The translations under genes and the position numbers were made by a program. The notes under the pieces are model-generated. The model was not told the DNA's origin and searched no databases. It saw only the letters and a program-made list of their open reading frames with translations. From Ziziphus jujuba (Eukaryota; Streptophyta; Magnoliopsida; Rosales; Rhamnaceae), in NCBI RefSeq assembly GCF_031755915.1, contig NC_083390.1:18259001-18323000 (forward strand): a stretch of 64,000 nucleotides of DNA, written 5' to 3'. This document shows positions 52,931-64,000 of the stretch, one piece after another (the stretch's first letter is position 1; every line of letters begins with the position of its first letter).

Positions 52931-55632
52931 CAGTGAGGAAGAAGAACCAGTGTTAAAGTTGCGAGGAAAAGATTGGTACGTTTTTAGGTAAATTAACTTT
53001 TATTATTATTATTTTTTTCACTATTTTTTTTCATTTTTTCTTTTTCTTAATTTAACGAGTTTTTGGCAATTTTAGCATTTGAAATTGTGAGGGATTTTAT
53101 ACTGATTAAAGCACAATTAATTAATTATTTGTCTATTTATTCTTTTAAAAAATATTATTAAGCCTAATAAACTTTATAAAAATAAATTTTCACTATAACA
53201 GTCCCTACTTTTTTAATAGATTTTTGTTTTGACATTAATTTTTTTTTTCATACATATAAATCTTTACATTCGAGATGAAATCAAAAACTGTTTAAGACCA
53301 TTTATTTGTTGCTATTTTAACTATTGAATACATGGCATGATATGAATGGATTTGAGATTCCTTGCTCTTATAAAAATGTAAATGATTCAAATACTTCAAT
53401 AAACGTGTCACCTATTATTTTGCCTATTATTTTATCATATCTTAAAAAGTGATTTTAATGCTTATAGCATATATTTGTACACAATATACTATATTATCTT
53501 GTTGTATACTAAATAAAAAATCTTTTTTATAAGAATTTATTCTTTTAAATGACAAAACTCTATTAGTTAAAAATAAGACACTATTTAAATTATAGATTTT
53601 TTTTTTTTACAAATAAAATTATTGTCTTAATTAAATTAATTAGTAGACATTGGTGTAACTATATATTAAATGATTGGTGATAACTTTTTAAAAGGAATGA
53701 TTAGTGAAAAGTTTTCATATTTTTATATGTATATATTTCCATGATAAAATTTAATGAATATTTAATTTAGTTAATATTTATAGGAATTTTCGTATTTTAT
53801 TTGAATTTCTTCAATTTCTAATTAGTCTTATTTATTTATTTATTTTATTAATGCACTCTTGTAATTTGATTATACTGTTTTGTTTAATACCTGACACTTT
53901 TGGGGGTCTTATTCCATTTAGCTAAATAAATAAATTTTATAACATATATTTGAATAATTTATGAAAAATAGAACTCATCTTATTTTCCAAAAAAATAAAT
54001 AATAAATATATATATATATATATAATAGATCCAATATAAATGATATATTGGAGAATTATACAAAACTTTTCTGCTATTAAATATTTAATTATTAATATAC
54101 AAAACTTTTATGCTATTAAATATTTAATTATTAATAAAGATGCTATATAATATACTGAAAAAAAAAAAAATTTGATAATTTATGGTTTCAACCCTTAATT
54201 TGATCCTATTTATCTACGGCTCCCTATACTTATCCTATCTCCGCCTTTGTCTGCTCTCTCTGATTTGGTATCCCAAGACTATTCTCACAGTTCTGCCCTC
54301 ACATCCTAATTTTTTTTTTTTTTTTCTTGTCAACATTTAGTAATTATTAAGTTCCAAATGTTGAACAATACTATCTCGGTATCTTACTATGTAACCAAAT
54401 TTAATATATTTTAGTATTTTTTTAAGACACAAAAAATGTGAACTACTAGTTTTTTAATATATATTACATGTATATGTATTTTATTATGTAATAAGGAGGC
54501 AAATTAAATATGGTAGACTATAAAACTAATAACCAATCAAACCAATCAATTTTATCCAAGTCCTCAGGGAAATATTCCATCATCAATATTTGTCATCTTT
54601 ATTAATATTTTCATTTACAAAAGAAAAAAATTATTAATATTTAAACTTATTCAATAGGTTGATATTTAAAATATTAACTTCACGGCATATATCTTAATTG
54701 ATCTGTACTCATATCTTTTTTTAAATAATTATACAATAACAAATGTAATAAACCAAATAAAATTGAAATCACAAGAACTGGTCAGAAAACTAGGACATGT
54801 AGGCAGACCAACCTTACCACCACGAGATCGACCTTGCCAGAACAAAACCATTATCAATATTATTTCTAATTCAATACATTATCAAAATGGCCAAATAATC
54901 TCCCTAATGGCTGTGAAAAATAAAAAAACAAAACACTACAAAAAGATTTTTGTTGTGGTCCCTCAAGAGTACATGATTAGCAGGAAAATTCCCTCTCATG
55001 GCCCATCGACCAGCCTCATTATTCTCCCTCCACCAGTTTTCTCTCATGGAGAACTTCCAAGGCTGTCTATTGGTTCATCTTATCCTCCATTCAATTTCTT
55101 TATTACTTCATTCTTTTTCACTCACCAAGAAAGAATGATAGTATTATTACTATTGCATTAGTGATGAATATGTTAATGTTATCATGGCACACCACGAATA
55201 AAAGAGCAATAATTCTCTTCAAATTGCTTGGCACCTCAAAATATTCTAATCCAATCATGTGTTGGATTAGAGGAGGAAAATTTTGCTGATAAGAGCATGA
55301 ATTTTCCATCCAATCCCACATTTACAAAGCAAAACCAGATTATTACTTGGCATTTTTTTATCTATTAGATCCATCAAATCATGCTGCTTCTAGATCAACT
55401 TTGTAACCCAATACCGCTAAAGAAATTTTGAATTCTGTTCTGCTTTTTATGTTCTGTCAGATTGTCCAAGGAAAAAATAGCTGAGAAAAAGAAAAGGTAA
55501 AATCTGGAAAATCATAACTAAATAACCATTCATTTTTAATTTTAAATAACAAAGCATTGTTCAAAATCGAAGTAAAATCAACAACTACATACAATTAGCA
55601 ACATTGTTAATAAGAGAAAAAGAAAATTGAAA
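52931..55632. other. AT-rich intergenic region, no gene recognised
   Basis: This holds the upstream region of the basic-protein gene and the 3' side of the OBERON-like gene. A 39-bp tandem duplication lies at 54061-54137 (CAAAACTTTTCTGCTATTAA and its repeat). An open frame at 54763-55161 has biased, low-complexity composition and no family resemblance. No RNA gene is seen. Confidence 0.5.
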
Positions 55633-58600
55633 TTACACCCATTGTTGTTTTGTAGCCTCCATTCTCTCCAACAGCCCAGAAATCTCAACTTGCATTCTCT
55701 TCTTCATGTTGTAATAATCATCATGTGAATTTTCCAAAACCTTGAGCTCTTCGAGTTTCTTCCTCCGCCTTTCATCTGTTTCCTGCAAACAGAGTTTGGC
55801 AAGCTTTTCAGAATATTCTTCTTCCAAGTTTACGGTCTTTGTCCGTATAATCCGTCGGTACTCCTCGGCTTCTCTCCTTGCTTCATCTGCCTTACTCTGG
55901 AACATTCTCGCTTCTGCTTCCTTGATCCTCACAATGCTTTCCAAGCTGTCATATCCAGCTGATTTTGGTATCGACCCAAACCTGAAATCATCTTCAGTGC
56001 TTACAATGGAAGCTTTGAGATCATTGCGATGGAGATCATTCCGGTGGAGATCACTGCGATGGAAATCACTTGACAATAAATCACGTTGTATGCTAGAACT
56101 ACTGTTGTAAACACCATATTTTGCAGGTAGAGAAGTGGATTGCGGTAGAGGGATCATGTCTTTCTGCAATTTAGCTTGAGTTGCCACCAACTCTTTTGAG
56201 GATATACCAGAAGCAGGAAATTCTGATGCACCATCTGTGTCTGAATCAGAAAAACATCCACTGTTAGACATGCGAATGTTAAGAAGCAACACATACACAG
56301 AAATATGCATTCAAAACCACAAAAACAATACAGCCATTGTCATCATGTACCCTAAATAGTCAGATGGTGATAGAATGGTCTTGGTCTAACAAATGACACT
56401 CTCCAAAGGGCACAAACCTTGTACACATAATGTTATTTATGTTTGTCCACAACGGGACAACCTAGATGGCAATGAGCATCTGTTTGCAATATCATGTCCT
56501 AGTTTGATCAGGCCTAGGATCCCCCATCCCCAGTTTAACAAACATCTAAAAAGAAAAATGCATTTATATCCGGATTTATCTATTCATTTCTCCTATAATG
56601 CAACCACGATCTTGATCATAGCCATCATGACATTTGATTTAAATGGAAAATTTAATTCTAATGCCACTTAACTAAGTGGCTATGCTATTGAAGTACAGCA
56701 CCAGTTATATATACAAGACTTCTAATATATAGGGTACATTGACTAACATTATTAATTAAAATCCACAATAATATATAATTCACTCAATACTACTCTATGT
56801 CACTGACTCTAACATCTTCTAACATCCTACATTGCAAAATTTATTTGGTCCTTTTGTTTTTTTGCCTTTTTTTTCTTTTTTCCTTTCCCCAAGAACAGAA
56901 TAGTAGCCTTTTAGATGAAAAATAGCTAGAAAGGACACTCTAGTGAACGTTTGGTACTTTGCAAATAACCTGGTAGATTTTTACACGAAAAAATTCCCAA
57001 AGTAAATATCAAGTCCAAGCTACACCAGAAAAATGACTCCTCTCAGATTCTATACCAAGAGGAAGAAACAATACTTGCATTTCCCCGATTAAAAGAGAAT
57101 TCTTGCTTTTCTTTTTCACTAACACATAATAGATCCTACCATACAGATCCTTGAATGGATATTGTGGTATTAAAAGGCCAAAGTAAACCAAGACTCTAGT
57201 CAACATGCTTCCTTTGGTGAAATCTATCTGAAAGACAAACCGGTTCTTTCTTCAAATTTAAATAGTCCACAAGCGGTTCAGTTCCTAAAAATGTCGAAGT
57301 CATGTGCTCCTAGTTTCACTTGTAGACATTGCTAGGAGATTCCATTGTGTCTGGCCTAGTGACCTATGTTAATCAGCTTCTTTTCTCTTTACCACATTTA
57401 GATATCTTAACTTTTCATTAGTTCTATTCACTCTTTCTCCTTTTAAACAATTTATAACAGCAATTTATGCATTAAAATCCAGTCAAACACAAATCACCAA
57501 ACAATTTCAAACTTAGCTAACCACCACTGTTCAAAAAAAAGAAAAACTTAGTCAAACATCTCTGATAACACAAACAACATTCAAGCTTCTCCATTTAAAA
57601 TACACTCCCAACAAGGAACATTTCAGTTTTCCAGATAAAGTTATTTTCTTTGAACCCAAAATGGTAATATGTGATTATTTAAAATAATCCAAACAAACAA
57701 ACAAACAAAAAGTCGCACACAGTGAGCCGGAGTTATACATAGTGAAGCAAGCAGGAAGGCAAAGCAATAGAGGAAATCAAACATATAAAAATGAGAAGGC
57801 AGACATGAAGTTTGAGACTTACAGTTAAAGAATTGAGTAATAAAATTGCAAGCATCAGCAGGAGACAACAATTTCCTTTCGAGCTTCGAAATAATCTCCT
57901 CGGCCTTGACATGCAATTCCTTGCCTTTGAAATCATCACTTTCGCTAAAAATCTTCCTAACACAGTCAAGTTCCTTGATCAGAGTTTCTAGACCCCAATC
58001 TTTTGCACAACAAAGGAACACATCCTTAACAAAACCAAACATTTCCGAAGCATGGCCACACCCAATGCAATGAAACTGCATCTCAGTAGTTCCAGAGGGT
58101 CCCTTCAAGCTAGGACCAGGCTTAATAAGATTCCTTTGAATCCCACAAGCAGCATGGCACCAATGAGAACAAACATCGCAGCCAACCCAGCTACAGGTAT
58201 TGTTAGCACAATCGAAATTCAAACACACAGGACACATACAGGAACTACAAAACCCCTTGTTCGCTGAGCAAATCTTGCAGTCACAATCATCAATAGGCAA
58301 CAAACTCTTACAATTTACATTTCTACATCTCATGAACAAGAAAATCTCCACCAGCTCATTTGTGGGGAGGTGGTTTTTGCCAGATACAAAGCACTCAAGA
58401 CCCATTTTCACCGCAACCAAGATTTCCAGCTGACTTTTCTGGCACTTTGAGAGAGTTTCCTTAGAAAGATCCGACCTTCTCTCAAGCCTGCTTTGAAGAC
58501 TCATCAACTCCTGTTTCTTCTCAGGCATGGAAATTAGATTCTTCAAGTACTCCCTAGTTGAAACAAGTGTTTCATCAGGAAGCTCCTGAACTATTTGAGC

Positions 58601-59710
58601 CATTACAGGCACAGACTCGGTAACAATCTCCTTCAGAATTCTCTCAGGTCTAGAAAGCGACCTTACCCTCCCACCACCACCATCCACACCTTCCAAACCT
58701 CTAAAACTCTCTGAAGCTTTACCTCTAGAATCCCCTGACTGTGTATCAATCTTAGGCCTAGCGGGAAGCTCAGAAGGAAAAAACGAATGGTTATCAGAGC
58801 TTGTCGTCCTATATAGACTATTATTACAAGAATCTTTACGATTTCCCTGCATCAGTGAAAAAATCCCACCACCGTGATTCGACAACGTAACGCCGCCATC
58901 TCCAATCGGCTTGAACCGACTGTGCACAGACCCATTAGTCCCTTCCCCGCAATTCCAAATTTGGTCGTCTTTCCCAACCGAGTACTCGTAGTTTTCAGTC
59001 GAATTTCTCGTAAGCGAACAACTCGGATTGTGTGAAAAAGCGTGGGAATATGAGTAGGATAGTGAAGCTGTGGTGTAATCATTGGAGTACGTGGTTTGGG
59101 TATTGGCGGATGGAGGCAGAGATTGCATGCTCCGAGTGGGTTTTGGTCTACCCGTATTGTGATTGCCATTTTGAAGCGCATCCGAAGCATTGAGCGAAAG
59201 CGAAACGTTAGGCAAAGCTAGAGAGAGATTGAGTGTCTCCAGCTTCGGCCTCTTGTCTCTGTTTTCTCTCTCAGCCTCCTCTTCAACCTCTCGTTTTGCG
59301 GAATCCACCCTGGTTTCATTTAGATTGAGGAAATCTCTCTCTACCCACTTTTCATCTTGGTTTGAATTCTCAGAGACCAGGACTTCTTTCCCTTTGTAAC
59401 TAAATTTCTCAAAGGAATTCAGCAGATTTTTCCCGGAAAACTCTTTCTCGGGAAAACCCAGTTTTGAATTATCGCAGAGATAGCTAAGGGTCAACTCTTG
59501 TGAACCAGGATTCCCGATTTTTGTTACCTTTGATTGGAACCCATCAGAACCCATCTCTGATTCTCTGAGAAAATCGATACCCTTTTCAGAAAAACCCATT
59601 TTCTCTTCAGAACGATTCTTGTTAAACTCAGAGATATGCCGAGTAAGCTTGCTCTGAGAACTTTCGTCCTCAGAAGCAAGACCATTAGAGAGATCTTTCT
59701 CACCAAACAT
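55633..59710 (-). CDS. OBERON3-like PHD-finger protein
   Basis: Two exons, 57823-59710 and 55633-56240 (intron donor GTAAGT, acceptor CTGATTCAG), give 831 aa. The ATG at 59710 (MFGEKDLSNG) fits the family start; the frame is open further upstream but has only a GTG. The N-terminal part is low-complexity with conserved islands (ELTLSYLCDNSK, KWVERDFLNLNE, LETLNLSLALPNVSLSLN, SYSYSHAFSHNPSCS). The PHD-like zinc finger is Cys/His-rich from about 458 to 560 (CRNVNCKSLLPIDDCDCKIC, CDVCSHWCHAACGI). A C-terminal coiled coil spans about 720-831 (RIKEAEARMFQSKADEARRE). OBERON/TITANIA proteins are nuclear factors for meristem and root-pole establishment. An OBERON3 (TITANIA1) relation is suggested by the overall pattern. 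Confidence 0.93.
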
Positions 59711-60075
59711 AGCCTTATGATACAAAAGCACGAAACCTCAAAGAGAGAAAAGAGAAGCAAAACCAGATGTGAACAAAATACAGAAAAGGAAGAGAGAAAG
59801 AGAAGCAGAAAGAGAGAAGAGAAACGAAACTGGGAAGAAAGAACCAAGGGGTAATTTCGAAATTTGTGAGAATCTGAGGGTGTTTTGTGCTCAATTGCTT
59901 TGATTCTTCCCCCTGCAACGGCCGTATCTTTTCAAGCCGTTTGCACGAATAACTACGGCAGCATCAAACACCTTTTTCTGCAAAAGAAAATTACCAAAAG
60001 GACCAGCTGAGTTTGATGAATTTTCGAAAATGGCCCTTTGACCCTCTCTCTCTCTCTCTCTCTCTTCGTGGAGAG
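59711..60075 (-). promoter_or_regulatory. 5' leader and core promoter region of the OBERON-like gene
   Basis: The stretch is purine-rich on the plus strand (GAGAGAAAGAG-type, 59737-59845), so the leader is pyrimidine-rich in the coding sense. A CT microsatellite lies at 60042-60065 (GA in the coding sense). Both are common near plant transcription starts. The start site itself cannot be placed. Confidence 0.4.
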
Positions 60076-63000
60076 TGGGAAGAAGACGACTTTTTCGTTG
60101 TGGCTCTCTTTTTATTTTTATTTTTATTTTTCATTTCCTTTTCTTTTCAAATTGGTTTCTCAGGCTTGACTAATTTTTAACGTTTACCTTCCAAATAAAA
60201 TAAAATAAAATTTCACAAATTTTTTTTTTAATTTTAACTTTTTTTTAAGTCCAAATTAGCATTCTAGAAATCAAAACAAAAAAGGGTTTTAAAAAGTTCA
60301 AATTCAAAATATTTCTAAAAATCACTTGCGTTTGTCCTCTTTAAGGTTTTTTTTAGTTCTCTAAAAACATAAATATTTAATTCCTCATGGTGTTTTACAT
60401 GGTAAAAAATTATTATAATCATGCTTTAACAAAAAGAAAAATGATTATCATCATAAAAATCATAATTTTCTGATTATTATATTTTAATTAATATATATTT
60501 AAAAAGTGGAAGATGATTAACTAGTATCTCAATTAAGATCTTCTTCTTTTTTTCAGTCCAGAGCAGATTACACTCATAAAGTTGATGCACAACTAAGCCA
60601 CTAATCTTAAACATTAATTTTAAATTATAAGTCAAATGCAATATCATCACATGCAGCTTCAAATATAGGTTTCTTCATTGTTCATATCTTAAATACCGCC
60701 CAGGATATAATAATAATAAAATTATAAATATAATATAACGCTATAAGTACTAAATCATTTGAAAAATGCTATTTATATCATTGGTAAACAATTATTAATA
60801 AAACCTAATAACATATCACAATTTAAATAATTTTTATTAAAAAATAAATTTTAATATAAAAATAACAAAATTATATATTTTTAACTAAAATTTATTATAT
60901 AAATTAATGATCATCAATAATAATAAATAATAAAATTTAAAACATTTATTAAATAATATATATTGAAATATTATTTATTTAAATATGAGCAAGTTAATGC
61001 TTAAATAAATTAATAATATAAACCTATCAAACGTTGCTAAATTGCCGTCATATCATTTAGTAATTTAAAACAGTACTTTGTCTAGCTAAATCATGTACAG
61101 TTTAATACTTCAATCTACAAAAGCTCTCTTTTTTGACCCAAAAAAAAAAAAAAAAAACTACAAAACTCTTACACTTTTCTTTAAATTATTATTTAATCAT
61201 CGCATCATATGCATTACATAAGAATTAAATAAAATAAAATAAATCTGCAGACAAAATTACAGAAAATTAGTGTGATTAAAAGAACAGTTAAGTGATAAAA
61301 TGTTTTAATAGTTTGAGAGATAATGTGCAAAAGTATAACAGTTTCAAGCGTTTGTTTATTCTTTTTAATAGTTTTCTTTTATAGCATTTCAAATTTGAAG
61401 TGGTATTAACTTGTTCAGTTTATACATTAAAAATTATATAAATACTATTATCTTAAATGATAATTTCTATTAATTTTTTAAAAAAACATTTGTAAGGATA
61501 TGATAAATATTACAAAAAAAAAAAAAAGGAAAAAGAAAAGAAGAAACAAGTAATGACATTAAGGAGTGTTATTTAGGACATTCCAACAATGAAGTCATTG
61601 GTTCCCAAAACAATAATTTCAAATTCAAATTTCTACACCCTTATTATTTGAAAAAAAAAAAAAAAAAAAGAGGAAAAGAAAAACAACATCAATAATACTG
61701 AGAGCAGAATTTGTGTGTGGGTAATTTTTTAGAATTGATAGTAATTATATGTGGTTTATCAATGTGGTACGCAACTGAAATAGTTGATGATATGCCTGAG
61801 AGTCAACATGATTTTGTTTGGTCCTCTTGCACTTAAAATTAGGCAAAAACTAATTCTTGCCGAGAATAATATTTTAGAATATTTATTAGGAGTTTTCTCA
61901 CTTAAAAATTTAAAACGTATAAATCTGGAAAATTATAAGTCAGTAAGTCGACCACAACATATAGTTAAACTATTTTTTGTTATGACGGCACAGTGTCAAA
62001 TTATGAAAAGAAAACTCAGGCCAAAAAGAAATTATGAATGAAATTGTTATCAACTTTTGCTACCAGAGTTCAAGTATAAGACACTAATTAATAAACGGTG
62101 GATTATAAACAAACATATATAATTTTTATGAAACTTTTTTCAATTGAAAATTTTAAATTTTAAATTCCCCATTTTATTTGTTTAGTTTAGAGAATCTACA
62201 ATAACTTTGTGCATTTTGTTGCAATTTTTTTCTTTTTACCAGATTATAAATACAGATTCCATTTAAAAAAAAAAAAAAAAAGATATTCTTAAGAAGACGG
62301 TGCATTTTCAAAGTGTTCATTTAGCAAAATAATCCTTATGAAAAAAGGAATTTGTTTTTTTAAAAGAAATATATATATATATATATATACATTATTATCA
62401 ATTTTATTCCTTATTTTTTTAGGAAAAAGATAGATTTACGTATCACAGATTAATTAGAATTTGTACAGTATCAATTTTTTTTGGTTGAGACATTTATGCC
62501 ACATAAACACGGAAGTCATTCCAACTTTTATGTCATGCAGATATTTTTAAAGGTGTTTTTAATCTAGTTAATAAATTTGGGAATAGTATGCATATAATAT
62601 GTGTAATATGTACTTTTGAAAAAAAAAATTCCATTTTCCATATCGATTTCAACCTTATGGAAAATATATGCAATTTTTTAAGGAAAAAATTTAAAACACG
62701 TATTAAACGTATTGCCAAATTATACAAGTGAAAAAAATACATATTTTTGGAAAAATAAATAATTTCAATTACTTTTTTCTCTTTTTAATATCTATATTTT
62801 TCTGCCATATTTTTCTAATTTATGATGTATTATACACTTACCTATTGAATTTATAAACTTTTTGTTTTCGTATTTTTAGTCAAAATTTTCTCCATATATT
62901 TAAAAAAATAAAATTATTTATATACGTACATATTGTTTATGTATTTTTGCGTATTTACTTTAACTAACTATGGTTTTTAATGGCTTGTAATATTATATTA

Positions 63001-64000
63001 GAGTCAAAACTTATTTTCCCTTGTAGTTGGATCATAAAGATATTTTGGCTATATTTTTGAAGACTAGAAAGCCTATAAAAAATTGAAGAAAAATTGAGGA
63101 TATAATTTTGTTATTTTACAAGTATCAACTATTCTACCAAGACTTTTATGAAGAAGATGTGATATGGTAACATGTATTTATTTTATTGATTGAAATTTTA
63201 ATAATCCCTAAATATATATAGGTGAACCGTTTTAAGAATTACGTATAATTAAATATAAATTATTCTCAGCAAATTTATTGGAAGATTAGCTAATACATCT
63301 AACATTATTCTTTATTTTTTCTAAAAATTTTACAAAAGTACTTCTTGAACTATTATTTATGTTTCAATTTCCCCGAAAACTTTTATCTAAGACCTCATTA
63401 TGTAAATGGTGAAATCAATGAGACTCTAAATCTCTAATAAAGATGGAAGCTTTTATATGTTTGGATCAAAAATAGATGTAAATATTATTTCTACTATACA
63501 GATGTCGTTATAAAAATTCATGGAAATTAGTTATATGGATTTTTTTCTTTTAAAAAACATCTTTAATCTTTATTTGTAACAAAAAAATAATTTAATTACT
63601 TAAGTCCTAAGATTATTTTTAATAATCAAATATCATAAAAGAAAAATCAATTCCAAAGAAAGAAATTGAAGTTCTCATCAATAGTTTAACACTTTTCAAA
63701 TATGACCTAAACATAATGATATCAAATTGCCTTTTTTATATATATATTTTTATTACAAACACAAAAATGTTTATAAAAAAATTTACCAAATAACATACAT
63801 TAATATATTAGTAGTTGACATATTCATATAATTTAAATATGAATAAATAAATAAAAAATTAATTAAATATTTTCACTTCGTAAATTTGATGAATATTTTA
63901 GTAAATCTAGTATTATTGAATTTTTTTTAATTAGAATTTGATAGAATTAAACAATTAAATTTCAAACAATGTATTTCTAAAGTATAGCTTTTTTTTTGGG
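60076..64000. other. AT-rich intergenic region, no gene recognised
   Basis: About 3.9 kb is very AT-rich, with many A and T homopolymers (for example 61139-61157, 61650-61668) and TA tracts (62370-62387). Short open frames (60477-60662, 61784-62041, 62533-62742) have AT-driven composition and no recognised domain. No transposon ends, tRNA or other RNA gene could be identified. Confidence 0.5.

Noticed and set aside
54763..55161. 132-codon frame on the plus strand.
   Set aside because: No recognisable domain, biased composition, no splice or promoter context, and AT-rich surroundings.
56393..56671. 92-codon frame inside the OBERON-like intron.
   Set aside because: It lies wholly in the intron on the other strand with no recognisable domain.
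59711..59731. Upstream extension of the OBERON-like frame (start at 59731).
   Set aside because: The codon there is GTG; the first ATG, at 59710, gives the family-like start MFGEKDL.
61784..62041. 85-codon frame in the right-hand AT-rich region.
   Set aside because: Lysine/asparagine/isoleucine-rich through AT bias; no family resemblance.

Overview
The window is plant nuclear DNA. The genes contain GT-AG introns, and there are 5' leader introns, an LRR receptor kinase, a delta-COP gene, an OBERON-type PHD gene, Ty1/copia and LINE debris, and long AT-rich intergenic stretches. Protein resemblance suggests a eudicot, probably a rosid. A Rosales member such as jujube is a guess that cannot be settled from this sequence alone.

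Left third (1-24.7 kb): no intact gene. Its backbone is a tandem array of an AT-rich unit of about 3.15 kb (copies at 1-6175 and 6176-18470, and a truncated copy at 18471-about 24715, all including insertions). Each copy was hit separately, at a different place, by one family of very long LTRs (about 2.9-3.3 kb, ends TGTAACA.../...GGTCCTGACA, GC-rich middle). They are present as a solo LTR (866-3885), a three-deep nest (7914-16998 containing 9279-12143 and 13737-16683), and a rearranged LTR pair (19360-24445). Five-base target duplications flank most of them, and the sister repeat units show what the empty sites looked like. No internal retroelement coding region survives in this family here.

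Middle (24.9-39.4 kb): a 5' fragment of a 23-kDa jasmonate-induced-protein-like gene fused to a copia 5' end. This is followed by a segmental duplication. Each copy carries a broken delta-COP fragment followed by the 5' part of an LRR receptor-kinase gene. The left kinase copy (27783-28484) is cut off by retroelement sequence and a degenerate TNT1-94-type copia on the minus strand (about 29190-33690). The right kinase copy (36417-39352, two exons, 944 aa) looks intact.

Right part (39.9-60 kb): ordinary gene space. It holds the complete delta-COP gene (minus strand, 530 aa, 11 coding exons), which is the source of both pseudogene pieces. It also holds a cytochrome b561 ascorbate ferrireductase (plus strand, 4 exons, 224 aa), a small basic repeat protein of unknown function (minus strand, 193 aa) and an OBERON3-like PHD protein (minus strand, 2 exons, 831 aa). 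A 5'-truncated LINE with a 19-base target duplication sits in the leader intron of the small basic gene. The region 60-64 kb is AT-rich with nothing recognisable.

The most unusual structures are: (1) a 27-bp x 11 plus 42-bp x 4 in-frame expansion between integrase and reverse transcriptase of the copia; (2) a four-fold in-frame 54-codon amplification of the RNase H tail of the LINE; (3) a dense array of WRKY-type TTGAC boxes at the start of each long LTR; (4) the tandem array that recorded several independent insertions of one LTR family. These are repeat and transposon features; no new multi-gene system was found.
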